NCBI GenBank assembly: GCA_002179805.1
Contig: NAVB01000095.1
Coordinates: forward strand, 78,256 to 142,255
Reading direction: 5' to 3'
DNA length: 64,000 nucleotides
Origin: Acanthamoeba lenticulata
Lineage: Eukaryota; Discosea; Longamoebia; Acanthamoebidae
Both the position numbers and the translations under genes were made by a program. The notes below the pieces were generated by a model. That model had not been told where the DNA came from. It ran no database searches and worked only from the letters and a program-made list of their open reading frames with translations. Positions 36,509 to 62,421 of the stretch are shown piece by piece (within the stretch, counting starts at the first letter, position 1; every line of letters starts with the position of its first letter).

Positions 36509-38398
36509 ATGAAGCAGAGCGGAGCGTGCTGGGGCTTGCGAGGTGTGGGGCTGCGGGGCACGACCCGACTTTCTTGTGCCGTCCGTCTGCCGGCTGCTGT
36601 TTCCGCTGCCCGCTCGTGTGCGGCACTCTTCTCCACATCTTCCGCCCCGACAGCAGGCTCCAAGGTCCAGATCCTTTGTAGCAGCTCCAGAGGGAAGGAC
36701 TCCACTAACCAGCAACACATGTGCGACATATTGGTGATGCCTCTCAGGTCAAAGTGTACGTGACGTCCACGACGGACCCGCTCTTCAACATCGCCACCGA
36801 GGAATGGATCTTCCGCGAGGGCGACCCCACCAAGCAGACACTCTACCTCTGGCGCAATGCGCCGACCGTCGTGATCGGCCGCCACCAGAACCCATTCAAG
36901 GAGTGCCACCTGGCGGTCATGGAGAAGGAGAACGTCGTACTCGCCCGGCGCTATTCTGGCGGCGGTGCTGTGTACCAGGTACCCCCGTCGTGGCCTCTTC
37001 AACTGGCATAGCCCTTGGCCTCACCCTGAACCTGTCATAGGACCTGGGCAACACCAACTACACCTTCCTCTCGAGCGTCAACGCCTTCGACAAGGTGAGG
37101 TGCGTTGCGTTGTGCCTTCCGCTCGCCCAACCCTGCTCGGGGTCGCTGATGGCGATGGGCGGTCTGCAGGAACGCGAACATCATCACCAACGCCCTCCGC
37201 GACCGCTTCAACATCACCGCCACGGCCTCCGGCCGGAATGACATCCTCGTCGACTGCAAGAAGATCTCGGGTTCTGCCTTTAAGATCTCCAACGGCGTAC
37301 GCCATCCTCCTTTTTCATGTGGACCGCCCGCTCGCTTGCTGACTTTCCCGTCCTGAACCATGCCAGCGGGCGCTGCACCACGGGACGCTGTTGATCAACG
37401 TCGACTTTGGAGCGCTGGGCAAGATTCTCAACCCTGACAAGGCCAAGCTCAAGGTAATGATCCTATTCTTGCATTTTCTCATTTAAGTAATTTTGATTTA
37501 TTTATTGCATTCGTAATTGTTTGGTAATCAATTTATTATTTACAATAATAATACCGTCTTTGCAGAGCAAGGGCGTGGACAGCGTGCAGGCACGCGTGCA
37601 GAACCTTCGGGAGCTCAATCCGAACATCGATCACGAGTCCATGAGCGATTCCCTGGTCCAGGAGTTCTTCCGCACCTACGACGACCACTGCGAGGCGCGC
37701 AGCCCGAGCCTCTTCCCCGGTGGGCCTGTTTGATATGAGTTCCTCATATTGCTATGTGGTAATGGTGTGAGCAGATCGAGTACCTCGAGCATGATGCGCT
37801 GGCGTCCATCCCGTCTCTCGCCACGGCCTACGCCACCCTTCAAGACTGGAAGTGGCGCTTTGGTGCCTACCTGCCACCTGCTTTGTGGGTGATGTGAGGT
37901 CGATGTGCGTACGTATCACTGACGAGAAATGGCCATTTCACAGGTGAGACGCCCGCCTTCGAGCACAGCCTCGAGAAGCGATTCGTGTGGGGCAACATCG
38001 TACGAGACAGCCGGTTCCATCCCACATCGCTTCTGCTGGGGGTTAATGAATGGGCGTGTGCGTGGGGCTGGGATTACGGACAGGACCTCTTGATCAACGC
38101 CAAGAACGGACGGATCACAGAGGTCAAGATCTTCAGCGATTCTCTCTACCCGCAGATGATCGATGAGCTCACCCTGGCCATTCAGGGTGCGTCTCTCGTT
38201 TTCTGCTTACTAAGGCGTTTCATCCGAGAATTCACCGTTACGGTGGGACATCGTCATCATCTCGTGAATGTAGGGCGCACGTATGACAAGCAGGGCATCA
38301 GCGAGGCCATTGAGGCTACGCAAGCCAAGCTTAAAGATGTTGACAACATTGAAAGCAACCTTCAGGAGCTCAAAGAGTGGCTCATCCACGCCATGTGA
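36509..38398 (+). CDS. Lipoate-protein ligase A-type enzyme, probably mitochondrial
   Basis: ATG at 36509 opens an Arg/Ala/Ser-rich, acid-poor leader (GLRGVGLRGTTRLSCAVRLP, then RSCAALFST), typical of a mitochondrial presequence. The catalytic domain follows: DPLFNIATEEWIF, LYLWRNAPTVVIGRHQNPF, RRYSGGGAVYQ joined over an intron to DLGNTNYTF, then DILVDCKKISGSAFKISNG (with the conserved lysine) and HHGTLLINVDFGALGKIL. Most LplA proteins have His where this one has Gln (YQ-DLGN). The C-terminal accessory domain is present (about 37780-38398). The enzyme activates lipoate with ATP and attaches it to E2/H proteins; some eukaryotic homologues act only as lipoyl transferases. About 440 residues, around ten exons. 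AATAAA at 38485 is a candidate poly(A) signal. Confidence 0.88.
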
Positions 38399-38729
38399 GT
38401 GGACCATCTCTGGCTCAGTTCCAGCTTTTCGGACCAAAAAGACCATCCACACAGCCCAAACAACAAGGGGAGCACAAGTGGGGGAATAAATATTATGTAG
38501 ACACGTTCAACAACAACAAAAATTGCCAATTTGTGTACTTTCTTTCCTCTTGTTTTGCTCTCTCATCTTCATCCTGAGAGTTGCCTTCCTGCCTTTCCTG
38601 TTCACCTTATGCGTCATCCGCCGCGTCTCTTGCCCCTCAACCACCAAGGCTCGAGTTTTTGATCTTGTAGTTGCTGCTGTGATGATGTGGTCTTCTCCTC
38701 CTATGTCCTTATTTTGTCGGTGTTGTTCT
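38399..38729. other. Convergent intergenic region, lipoate ligase to SHK kinase
   Basis: 331 nt between two stop codons. It contains AATAAA at 38485-38490 on the plus strand and otherwise nothing recognised. Confidence 0.4.
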
Positions 38730-41700
38730 TCACTCCCGGCCGGGCCGCTCAGAGAGCTGACGCTTGATCTGCTCTCGTCGCCGCTTGCGCTCCTCCTCTT
38801 CCTTTTGCCACTTCTCACGCTGCTTGCGCCGTTCCTCCTCCCGCTGTTTTCGCCGGTCCTGCAGGTCCGGCGACGCCCCGACGTCTTCTGCTCCGCCGCT
38901 CCCGCCGCTGCTGATGCTGCTCATCAGGCCGCTGCCACTGCCGCTGCTACTGCTGCTGCTGCCTGTGGCCAACGAGACCACGTCGCCGTCGTCCTCCTTG
39001 GCCTTGTTGTTGGCGATGACGGTGCTGATCGGGCTGGCCGGCACCGGAGAGACAGAGACGAGGTTGGCGGCATCATGCTGCTGTGCCAGTTGTTGTTGCT
39101 GCTGCTGCTGCCGCGGGCCGTCCTCCATCTCGCGCTCACGTTCGCGTTCGCGTTCGCGGATCTTGGCGCGTAGCTGTTCGATCTTCTCGTCCAGCGCGCG
39201 CAGTTCCCGGTCGCGCTCCTCGTCCCGCGGCGCTGGCCGCGCGGACAGCTGCGCGTCGCCACTGCCACCACTGATGGTCGTGACGGCAGGGGTGACGTAG
39301 TCGTCGCTGGCGGCGGCGGTCTTGGCGCGCTCGCGTTCCCGCTCGCGGGCCTTGGCGCGGTCGTCCCGCTCCCGCTGCAGTCGTTGCTCGTCGCGTTCGC
39401 GCTCACGCTCACGTTCGCGGGCCAGGTTGGAGGTCAGGAGCGGGCTTCGCGCAGCGGCTGCAGCAGTAGCCACCGACGGGTCGTCGGTCGCCCGCCGCGT
39501 GAGGCGCATGGGCCCGACCCCGATAAATCCTCGGTCGCGGTCGCGGTCGCGCTCGCGCTCGCGCTCGTCCTCCGTCTTCTTTGACTCGCGGTCATCATCC
39601 CGCTCCCGCTCCCGCTCTCTTTCCCGTTCTCGTTGTTCCCGCTCGCGTGCTCGATCGCGCGTCCTGAGACGTGGACTTCGCACGACTTCGTCAACGCCGC
39701 TGAGCAACGAGGCGGCGGCCTCCTTGGACCGACCGTTGTCGGTGGCGAGGTTGGTGTCCTCCCTCTCCTTCTCCCGCTCCCGCAGCTTGGCGCGCAAAAC
39801 CTCGAGCCGCTCGTCCAGGTCGCGCTCCTCCTCCCGGTCCCGCTCCCGCTCACGCTCCCGTTCGGCGCGCGCCCGTCGTTCGTCCTCCTCGCGCTCAACC
39901 GCCAGCCGCTGGCGCCGAGGCGTGACGAGCGTATCGGTGGCCAGTTGTGGCTGCAACGGCGTCTGTGGCGACTGATGGTGGTCATCCCGCTCTCGGACAG
40001 CCTTTGCCAATGGACTCGCTTTTGTGGCCGTGGCAGCTGATGACGTCGCGCCAGCAGTTGCCAGCAGATCGTCGTCGCTGAGGAGAGAGATGCGGTTGCC
40101 GCGGGGCTCCCTCGTCCCCTTGGCCTCGGCCGCCCGGGGAGCTGAGATGGTGGTCGCTCCGGCCGCCGTCGCAGCGCTGGATGACGTTGCCGCCTCGTCC
40201 TCCCGATCCCGGTCCCGATCCCTGGTGTCCATACGCATGCTCGACATGAGGTCGGCCACCCGCGAGTAGGTCGAGCTCAGCTCAGCGTTGCTATCCTCCT
40301 CGCAGCGCTCGTCGTCGTCGAAGCACGAGGAGAACGGCCAGCCAGGGCACGGAATCAGCTGCAGCTCCGACAGCTTTTCGATCTCTCGCATGACCGCGTT
40401 CAATGACAAATAGGTCTGCACACCGAGGTGATCAGAGTTGATTAAAAAGAAGATCTTCTGTTTAACATCCTAATTTGTAATAGAATTGTACCTTGCTTTC
40501 ATCGTGGCCGACGATGAATCGCCCGTCTTCCTTCTTGTGGATGGCGAGATTGTGGGGCGTGCCGCCCTTCTTCTTGAGAATCGTGAGGACAAAAGCCTCG
40601 TGCTCCTTGGGCGTCACGCGCACCAAAAAGGTACCGGCGTCCCTTCCTTCAAGTCGCCGATGCGCCTCCGCCCGTTCCACCGTCCCATGAAACCACCTTG
40701 ATGTGTCAAGAGGAAGAGAGAGTTAGAGAGAGACTGAGCCAAGAGTCTTGCCAGGCCACACCATCATCACGACTACCGGCAGGAGAAAGGACGTACTTCT
40801 CGCTGACCACTTTGCGGATGTTATCGAGGATGCTAGTTCGGAGACTGGACGCCCTGCGCTTGTTGAGCGGGCCAAATAAATTCAAGAGCTCTCCAAACTT
40901 TTCGATGTGTACACACGCGTCCTCGTCCTCCCCGGCTGAAGCAGTCCCACCAAGAGCGCCAGCATGAGAAACCGGCGGTTGCGGGCAAAAAACGGTGGTG
41001 TAATCATTATTGTGGTGAGCTCATCATACCGTTGGTGAGGATCGTCTTGAGACACAGATAATTGGTGCGCGCAAATATTTCGCTGTAACGCCGACGACTC
41101 TTCTCAGGCAGGCTGGTGCCCAGATACTCGTAGAATCGCTTCGAGAACTCGTCCCACGGCACCAGATGCTGCGCCAAGTCAAACGTAGTAAGTCTAGAGC
41201 TAGCGAGATACGACCGGGAAGGTACAAACACACACAAACTCACCTCTTTGAGAAAGTGTTCGCTCCAGAACGACCGGCCGTGAGGATCCTTGATCGCCAG
41301 TTCCACCAATATGGCGTCCAAGCTGGCGTTGATGGCCTCAAAGTCTGGTCGCTATTGTCGAGAAAGAAACATGTTATGAAAAAGTTGGAAGATGGAGCGG
41401 TGACACACTTTCAACACGACCGAGTTGCTGGCGGTCTCTGGCATACCTTTTCTGGATTGTCGTGCCAGCAGTCTTCCATCAGCTTCTTCAAGGATGGCAA
41501 GCAGTCGCTGGGAACCTTGGGTCTGATCTCGTTCTTGCAAATGCCCGTTTCGAGTGCTTCGTTGGACAGATCGCTGCAGAACAAAAGGGAAGCAAAGAGA
41601 GAAAGGCAACAAACAATCATCAGCGACTGGCCACACTCAGGAGTACCAGGAGGGAAAAGAGGCGTACTCCAGGTCAGCGTATAATCGCTCGCATGTGAAG

Positions 41701-42891
41701 ATCTGCCACAAAAGCATGGAGAAGGAATAGACATCTGCAGATAGAGTGTCCGACGGGCGGCGAGAGCAGAGAAGCACGACAGGATGATCGGTGAGCGCAA
41801 GCAGAGACAACGAGAGCGTAGGATGAGCGCACCTGCTTTCTCGTTGTAGTTGGAGCCCTTTAAAATCTCGGGAGCCATCGTGGTGAGCGTGCCCACGCGC
41901 TCGCCTCGCAGTCGGGATATGCGTTGCGGCTTGAGGATGCTCAGACCAAAATCAGATATCTTGACGTGATACGACTTATCGATCTTCTTGTACTGTTTTT
42001 GATACAAGTAATAAAGTCAAGTCAGCGGTGCTTGTGGCACAGCCAGTCATGCATCACAAAGAAGAGGGAAAGAAGAGCGGCTATTCCAGTTTGCGTACCA
42101 TGAGATTCTCCAGTTTAAGGTCCCTGCAGGCACACATAAAAAGAAGGAAGAAGAACAAACATGTTGGTGAAGAGACTACGTGGTAAAGGGGGCTGGAAGA
42201 GAGTGGAAACTGACCTGTGGATGATGGCTGGGTTCATGGAGTGGAGCCAGAGCATGCCACGCGCGGCGTCTTTAGCCAGAGACATCCTCTGCCAAACTGT
42301 CATCTTCTTGCCAACAGCTGACTTGATGAGTAGTCGCTCCAGATCCCCATCCATGAGCTCCAAAACGATTTTGAACTTGCTCGGTTCGGTGCAAGCGCCA
42401 AGGCAAAGGATGAGGTTGGGATGGAGGTTGGTGCTGAACGTTGTTGTAGAGGTCATGTTAGCATGGAAGTGGGCTCATGCATGGGAAAGAGAAGAGATGA
42501 AGGCGTACGTCATGATGTTAATCTCATTTCGAAGGTACTCAATTTCCTCCCTCGTGAGAGCACTCGCCTTCTCGGGAATGGGAACCTTAATGGCCACGCT
42601 AAAGAGGGGAAGTGAATTATTTGAAAGGAGGCTCCTCCATTTTGAAATGGTTGCGCGGCAATAATAAAGGTGTAATAATAATAATTTCATGAAATGGTCG
42701 TAGTGGCTGACGTACGTAGAACCAAAACATTCTCCCTTCCACACGGTGCCAAAGGTTCCGCTGCCCAGCTTTGTAATTAGCTTGATCTCCTCATCTTCTA
42801 TCTCTGAAGATTTCAGCAGACGAGAGGCGAATCGAGAGGTGTAGTTTCCGAGATAGCTCCCATTCGGGTTCGTTTCGGAGGAGTTATTCAT
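38730..42891 (-). CDS. SHK-type kinase: TKL kinase domain plus SH2 domain and long Arg/Glu-rich tail
   Basis: ATG at 42891 (MNNSSETNPNG). The kinase domain has GSGTFGTVWKGE, VAIKVPIPEKA, NLHPNLILCLGACT, IIHR|DLKLENLM (split by an intron near 42120-42215), KISDFGLS and TMAPEIL. A linker region (SFWSEHFLKE, WDEFSKRFYEYLG) leads to an SH2 domain starting WFHGTVERAEAHRRLEG with FLVR (GTFLVRVT, about 40620-40690) and ending LNAVMREIEKLSE. Kinase-then-SH2 order is that of Dictyostelium shkA-E. Unlike those, about 500 residues follow that are rich in Arg/Glu/Asp dipeptides (RERERERE, DRDRDRE; 38730-40240), predicted as long charged helix or disorder. Predicted role is phosphotyrosine-linked signalling; specificity is unknown. 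At least nine introns. The start faces the HECT gene across 626 nt. Confidence 0.88.
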
Positions 42892-43517
42892 TCCTTCGCT
42901 CTCTTCCCGCCTTCAACCCAGCCCCCTCCTTCACAATGGCGTCGTTGTGAAGAATTTTGTTGGCGGAAGGAGGAACTCGATTGAGCCAGCCGCGCGGCGC
43001 CGCAGTCGCAAGAGGAGGAGCTGAATCACGTGGGTGGGCACGTTCTCTCCTCTTCCCCTATTTGCGTGCTTAATCACACCACCTCTCCCGCGTCTACGCT
43101 CGTGTAGGGCAGCTCGTTCGGTTGACGCGAGACGAAGCTGAGGTGTGCTGCGTGATGAAGCGCTCTCGCTGTCCGACGCGGTGGTTGGTAAAAACCGGCG
43201 GCGACAAAATTCAATTTGTGTTATTTCCCTTTTGGTAAGCCTGCGCAAAAGGCCTTTACACGGCCACTTGCCCCCTCCTTATCATGGCCAGGCTTCTTTG
43301 ACACTCAAACACAAACCTCTTAGACGCACCAAAGAACTTCTCTGCCGCAGAACCAAATGTTAAAAAAAAAAACACCTTTAAGCTGCATTTTGTGAATTGC
43401 CACAATTTTGTAGACATGCCTTTTTTCGTTTCTTTTTTTCTGCGTTTCTCTCGCCCTGAAGGTCTTTACAACAACTTGTTGGCCAGTGCGTGAGCTGGCA
43501 GCACACCAAGGTTTGTG
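42892..43517. promoter_or_regulatory. Divergent intergenic region, SHK kinase to HECT ligase
   Basis: 626 nt between divergent start codons, with an A run near 43362-43372 and T-rich tracts near 43420-43440. No coding frame with homology, RNA gene or named motif was seen. Confidence 0.4.
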
Positions 43518-56991
<13,474 letters not shown>

Positions 56992-57299
56992 AGCCTCCTC
57001 ACGCACGAGGGCCTGGACGGCCTCCACCGACCCTGGGCCTCTCTTTTTCTCTCGACCCCCTGTCCTCTTTGTTACAGAGTTTGTTTTTCTTCCAATTAAT
57101 CCCACATAAAAGAAACCCCAAATCAATACACGTTGGCTCCTCTTGATCGAACAACAAGCTTGCCCCAGAAGGTCCCAACGCGAGGGCAGCAGTTGGGATC
57201 CGGGAAATGCTGCAGAAGGAAAAGACGGAATAAATCGTGAGGGCAACCAACAACCCAAAGAGCTGAAGCGCTCTTCAACAACACCAACTTCGTTGCAAC

Positions 57300-57443
57300 A
57301 TGGACCCTCACCTGTATGCTCCTCCCTTTGACCCATGCTTCCTTCTGGCCAACGCTTCGAGCCCAATTGAACAGTTCCCCTTCCTCAATCTCTTGTCCCT
57401 CCTCCAAGGATGGATGAGGCTGCTAAGCAGGGCCAAAAGCTGA
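57300..57443 (+). other. Upstream ORF overlapping the IleRS start codon
   Basis: ATG at 57300 opens 47 codons in a different frame from the IleRS start at 57410 and ends at TGA 57441. If it is in the transcript leader it would lower initiation at 57410 by normal scanning. The rest of 56992-57409 (3' UTR of the HECT gene and the short leader) shows nothing else. Confidence 0.3.
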
Positions 57444-60400
57444 GCCGACGCGAGGCGAAGAAGCAGCGAGTTGCTCAGCATCATCAGCGAGTGAGCGCCG
57501 CGGCCCCGCAGACAGAAGCTGGGGGCAACTACACAGCCACGTGCAACATTCTGCCCTCAGACTTTCCCCTACAAGGTGCAGGAGCCCCACCATGACAGTC
57601 TCCGGTTGTCGCTGCTCACGTCATGTGGTGGCCATCAGCCAACGGCCGGGTGCGAGAGCCCGAGATGCTCAAGCGGTGGCAGGACGAGGGCTTGTACCAG
57701 CAATGCCAGCTCAAGAACCTCGGCCAGCCCGAGTTCATCCTCCACGACGGCCCTCCCTGTGCGCCTCACATTCCTCCCTCGTCGCCAAGTTCTCCCCTGA
57801 GAGCGGCCTTGTGGGCTCTCTGGTGCTGACGCGATTGCGCCCAACACAGACGCCAACGGGCCGATCCACATGGGCCACGCGCTGAACAAGGTCCTCAAGG
57901 ACGTCACCACCAAGGCAAGGCGCATGAACGGCGCCTGCTGCCCCTTCATCCCCGGCTGGGACTGTCACGGTGCGTGCGCGTCCGAATACGAGCACGGAGA
58001 AGGGGACCATTCAGGGACAGGAACGGGGCTCTGACCCGGGGGCGTTGCTGGACAGGCCTGCCGATTGAGCTCAAGGTGACCGAGAAGTACGGCCTGGAGA
58101 AGGACAAGGGCCAGATCGATCGTCAGCACCTCCGTGCCCTCTGTCGGTGCGTCACACGCTATACGTTGGTTCGTTTCGCTCGGTCAGACGCTCACGTTCC
58201 GCGAGCTCTTGCCATGGATGGTCCATCATCGCAGCGAGTACGCCGACTCGTGGATCAGCAACCAGGCCGAGGACTTCAAGCGACTCGGGGTCATCGCAGA
58301 CTGGGACCACCGGTACATCACCCCCCCCCCACACATCTGTTCACACCACATCTGATGATGAGCCGACCACTTTGCGCAGCTATACGACGATGGACCCGCG
58401 GTACGCGGCCACCGTGCTGCGCGTGTTCGCCAAGTTCGTGCAGGGAGGCTACGTCGAGCGCAAGGAGAAGACGGTGCCCTGGTGCGCCTCGTGCCAGACC
58501 GTGCTGGCCAATGCCGAGATCGAGCACCGGACCCGAGTCGATCCCTCGTGCTACGTCGTGTTTCCCGTTGCCCCGTCCCACCGCCACCTCCTCCTCTCGC
58601 AAGGTGCGCTTCTCATCTCTTCTTATCTATTTTGTCATTTTTTAATTTTTTTAATTTTTTTGAATATTCACATGGAAAAATGGCGAAATATTGATGGCAT
58701 TTGGTGGTTGCCTTCAGTCAAGGGAGCCAACGTGCACTCCGAGGTTGAGGTGGGCTTCCTGGTGTGGACCACCACGCCGTGGACGATCCCCTTGAACCGC
58801 GCGCTGGTGCTCAACCCGTCGGGCAACTACGTCCTCCTCTACCTGCGCTGGGACGCGGCTCCGGCCCCCGTCTCAGCCTCGGCCGCGGCCGCGGAGACAA
58901 GCGGGCTCGATGGCGACGACGAGGCCAGAGCTGCGCTGCTGCGGCAGCTGTTCGAGCCCAGGTACCTCGAGCGGACGCAGACCAGCGCCCTCGTGCTCGT
59001 GAGCGAGGAGGTGGCGGCCGGCGGGCTGGCCGCTTTGCTTGGCTGCCGCGAGTCGCGCGCGTTGGCCTACATCCCGGCGCTCTTTTTCGAACGCAACGCC
59101 TTCCGCGTGCAGCACCCGCTGGTCGACGGGCTCGAGGTGCCGGTCCTGCTCGACTCAATGGTCCTCCTCAAGGAAAAGAAGGAGCAGCAACAGCGCGGCG
59201 GCCTCGATGACGATGACGACCACGACGACCATGAGAACGGCCAGAGAGACATCGACTCCGACAGCAAAAGCCAAGCGGCCGCCCGCGGCAACAACAAAAG
59301 CGGCGGCGGAAGCCAGGACAAGCCGGAGCACGATGCCGAGGCAGGCGCGGCCGCCGCTCTCAAGGCGCGGGGCTTTGACGAGATCGCGCAGCCGACGGGC
59401 GTGGTCCATCTGGCCCCCGGCTGCGGCCCCGAAGGTGCGCCGTCCTGACAGGCCCTTTTGGACATCGGTCCTCAAGCGCGCGCAGATAAGCTCACGCATG
59501 ATGTCGTGTTACGCGCGTGCGTGCGTTAGACTACACGGTCGGTGTGCTGAACAAGCTCGAGGTGTACTCGCCCGTGTCGGCCGATGGCCGCTACACGACG
59601 GGCATCGAACCCGCGTCGGAGCTGCTCGGCCTGCGCGTCGCCGTCGAGGGCCAGCAATGGGCCCTCCGCGCCCTCCACGACCGGAAACGGCTGCTCCACC
59701 TCGGTGCGCCGCAGACCGTCGCGTTCGCGTTTTGTCGCGCTTCGCGTTTTGCCTTGCATGAGCTCACGATCGCGGGGGTACAGGTTTTCTGTCGCATTCG
59801 TATCCGCACTGCTGGCGGTGCCACAGCGGCCTCATCTTCCGGGCCACGGAGCAGTGGTTCTTCTCCCTCAACAAGAACGAGACCTTTGCTCGCTTCCTCA
59901 TCGCCAAGGTGACCTCGACCGTCCCCCCTTCCTTCGTCTTCCAGTTCATGTGTGTGATGACGATGATGGTGGCGGTGGATGTGGTGATTGTGGTTCTGGC
60001 GCAGGCGCTCAAGGAAGTGTCGGATAAGGTCGACTTCGTGGAGGGGACCAAGGGCAAGGAGCGGTTCCTCTCCTTCCTCGGCACTCGCAACGAATGGTGC
60101 TGCAGCCGTCAGCGGTGCGTCCTCAATTATACTTCGGAAGTCATTTATTTTCATAGTTTCATGAATGCAGGCATTGGGGCATTCCCATCCCGGCGCTGCA
60201 CTGCCGGGGCTGCGGCCGGGCGCAGCTTGACGAGGCCGTCGTGGCGGCCGTCGCCGCCGGGGTCGAGCGGGGCGGTATCGACCACTGGGAGCAGGTCCCG
60301 CTGGCGGACCTCTTTGCCGCCGCGGGCTTTACCGGCTGCTCGTCCTGCGGCAACCGCGACCCGACCGTACGTCCCGCGCCGTCCTCACGCAGCCCTGGCC

Positions 60401-62071
60401 AGCTGGTGGCTTGACCACATGTGCACACACGGCGTGTCGTCGTTGGCGGCGCGCAGGCGTTCGAGAAGGAGCGGGACATCTTGGACGTGTGGTTCGACTC
60501 GGGCGTGTCGTCCTACGCGGTGCTCACGTCCTCGGCGCTGGCCGAGGTCGTCCCCGCGCGGCGCGACCGCGACTTTGCGGCCGACCTCTACCTCGAGGGC
60601 TCCGACCAGCATCGTGTGCGTGTCTGTGGCCTTGACGTGGCCCAATAGACGTGGCCCTGGCCTTGCTGACGTGTCGCCGCGTCATGCGCACACACAGGGC
60701 TGGTTCCAGAGCTCGATGTTTTGCTCGCTGGTGGCGACGGACCGGGCCTGCAGCAAGGCCTTCCTCACGCACGGGTTCGTCGTCGACGGCGAGGGTCGCA
60801 AGATGTCCAAGTCCGAGGGCAACGGCGTGGCGCCGCACGAGATCCTCGACCGCTACAACGCCGACGTGCTCCGCATGTGGGTCTGCAGCGCCGACTACAC
60901 GGGCGACGTCGTCCTCTCGCATGAGGTCCTCCGGACCGTGGCCGACGACTACCGCAAGATCCGGTCCACCATGCGCTTCCTTCTGCAGAACGCGGCGGCC
61001 GACTTTGACGCCACAACAACGACCCAGCGCGTGGGTCTCGAGGCCATGCTCGGGCTGGACCAGTACATCCTGGCCTCCCTCCACAGTCTCTTCCTGCAGG
61101 TGCGCCACGCCTACGAGACCTACAACTACGCCGGCGCCTACGCCGCCCTCGTCCTCTTCTGTCGCCAGCAGTACGTCGTCGTCATCATCATCGTCGTTGT
61201 CAACGACGCCATCGACTTACACATGTTGTGTTTTCTGTCGTACAAAGGCTGAGTCGGTTGTACTTTGAGAGCGCCAAGCGGCGGCTGTACTTCCTTGCGC
61301 CAGACTGCCTCGAGCGGCGGTCGAGCCAGACGGCCCTGGCCGAGGTGCTCGACGTCCTCACGCGCCTTCTGGCCCCGATCGCCTCCTTCCTCGCCGAAGA
61401 GGTACGCCTCGTCCGCTCCTCCCTCGGGTCTTTCTTGCCCTTGTCCAACACGTGTGCGCCCTCCAGGTGAGCGACCACTATCAGCGGCCCAAGCCGTGCT
61501 CGATCCACCTCCAGGACCTGCGGGAGCCCGTCGACGTGTGGCAGAGCCTCGCGAGCCGGGGCGCGGTGGAGCTGCACGAGTACAAGTGCATGTGGGGCGC
61601 CCTCAAGAAGGCCCGCCAGGAGGTCAACAAGCGGCTCGAGGAGGCGCGCCAGCGCGGCGTCATCAAGTCCTCGCTGGAGGCCCGCCTCGTCCTGCAGGTC
61701 GCGCGCCAGAAGCCCCAGGCCGAGGCCACGGCGGGCGACATGGGTGCCGCCCTGTGGCGGCTGGTGCGGAGCGAAGCCCAGCGGGCCGAGCGCGAGCGGC
61801 TCGAGTACGACCTGCTGAGCGAGTACTTCGTCGTCTCGGCGTGCGACATCGAGCTGGTGGATCAAGTGGAAGGGGAGACAGATGGAGGCGACAAGTCCAA
61901 GGCCACGAACTCTTCTTCTTGGCTGAAGGTGTTGGTCGAGCGCATGGCCAGCGACAAGTGCCAGCGCTGTTGGCATTGGACGGCCATGAGTGGAAGCGCG
62001 GCGGCACTGTGCTCGCCCTGTGCTGCCGAAGTGGCCCGCAGGTCCACTGCAGCCACAGCCACAGGGCCTTG
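57410..62071 (+). CDS. Isoleucyl-tRNA synthetase, bacterial/organellar type
   Basis: ATG at 57410. After a ~40-residue Lys/Gln-rich lead comes [16 protein letters not shown], joined in phase to [14 protein letters not shown], the bacterial IleRS start. The class I signatures are HMGH ([10 protein letters not shown], about 57862-57891) and KMSKS (60799-60813). Also present are [16 protein letters not shown], the editing-domain blocks [16 protein letters not shown] and [19 protein letters not shown] (split), [10 protein letters not shown] and [15 protein letters not shown]. The C-terminal zinc-binding knuckle KCQRCWHW...LCSPC matches bacterial and mitochondrial enzymes, not the standard cytosolic one. 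Acidic and Gln-rich inserts interrupt the editing domain (about 59170-59345). About 1,150 residues, 15 or so exons; stop at 62069. A standard mitochondrial presequence is not obvious (MDEAAKQGQ start). The reaction is Ile + ATP + tRNA-Ile charging. Confidence 0.9.
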
Positions 62072-62118
62072 ATTGCGCTGGACACTCAATCTTTGAAAAG
62101 GGTGATGAGAATAAAAAA
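61988..62118 (+). repeat. Source copy of a partial duplication (IleRS 3' end)
   Basis: About 130 bp covering the last CxxC of the zinc knuckle, the stop codon and the start of the 3' UTR. A diverged copy lies at 62248-62380 in the same orientation. Confidence 0.8.
62110..62115 (+). terminator. Candidate poly(A) signal for IleRS
   Basis: AATAAA 39 nt past the stop at 62071, inside the duplicated segment. Confidence 0.45.
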
Positions 62119-62247
62119 TGATGCAGACATTGTGATGATAAGTGTGCCAGGTGTCCTGGGCTTCAAACACATCAATGTGAACCTACATGTGGTCAACCTT
62201 GGCCTGGCAACATACTTTTTTTAGCTACATCACTGGGATTTCTCAAC

Positions 62248-62380
62248 GAGTGGAAGCGGAAGCGCGGTGGCACTGTGCTCGCCCTGCACTGCTGAAGTGC
62301 CTGCAGGTCCGCTGCGGCCGCGGCCACAGGGCCTTGATCACGCTGGACACAATCTTTGACAAGGGTGACGAGAATGAAAG
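62248..62380 (+). repeat. Downstream diverged copy of the IleRS 3' end
   Basis: Direct repeat of 61988-62118, including the block CACTGTGCTCGCCCTG, the segment CCACAGGGCCTTGAT and the following CGCTGGACAC. It has substitutions and a 6-nt GGAAGC insertion. It still reads ALCSPCTAEVP in one frame. It lies between IleRS and the convergent Pcc1 gene. Confidence 0.8.
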
Positions 62381-62421
62381 CAGATATGCAAGAGAAGAAG
62401 AGTACACAGGATGATCAACGC

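Noticed and set aside
39120..39860. Dense short repeats of CGCTCGCG/CCCGCTCC type
   Set aside because: They are coding for Arg/Glu dipeptides in the SHK kinase tail on the minus strand, in one open frame.
60490..60510. GGTTCGACTC, similar to a tRNA B box
   Set aside because: It encodes WFDSG of IleRS; no A box, acceptor stem or cloverleaf nearby. No tRNA gene was found elsewhere either.
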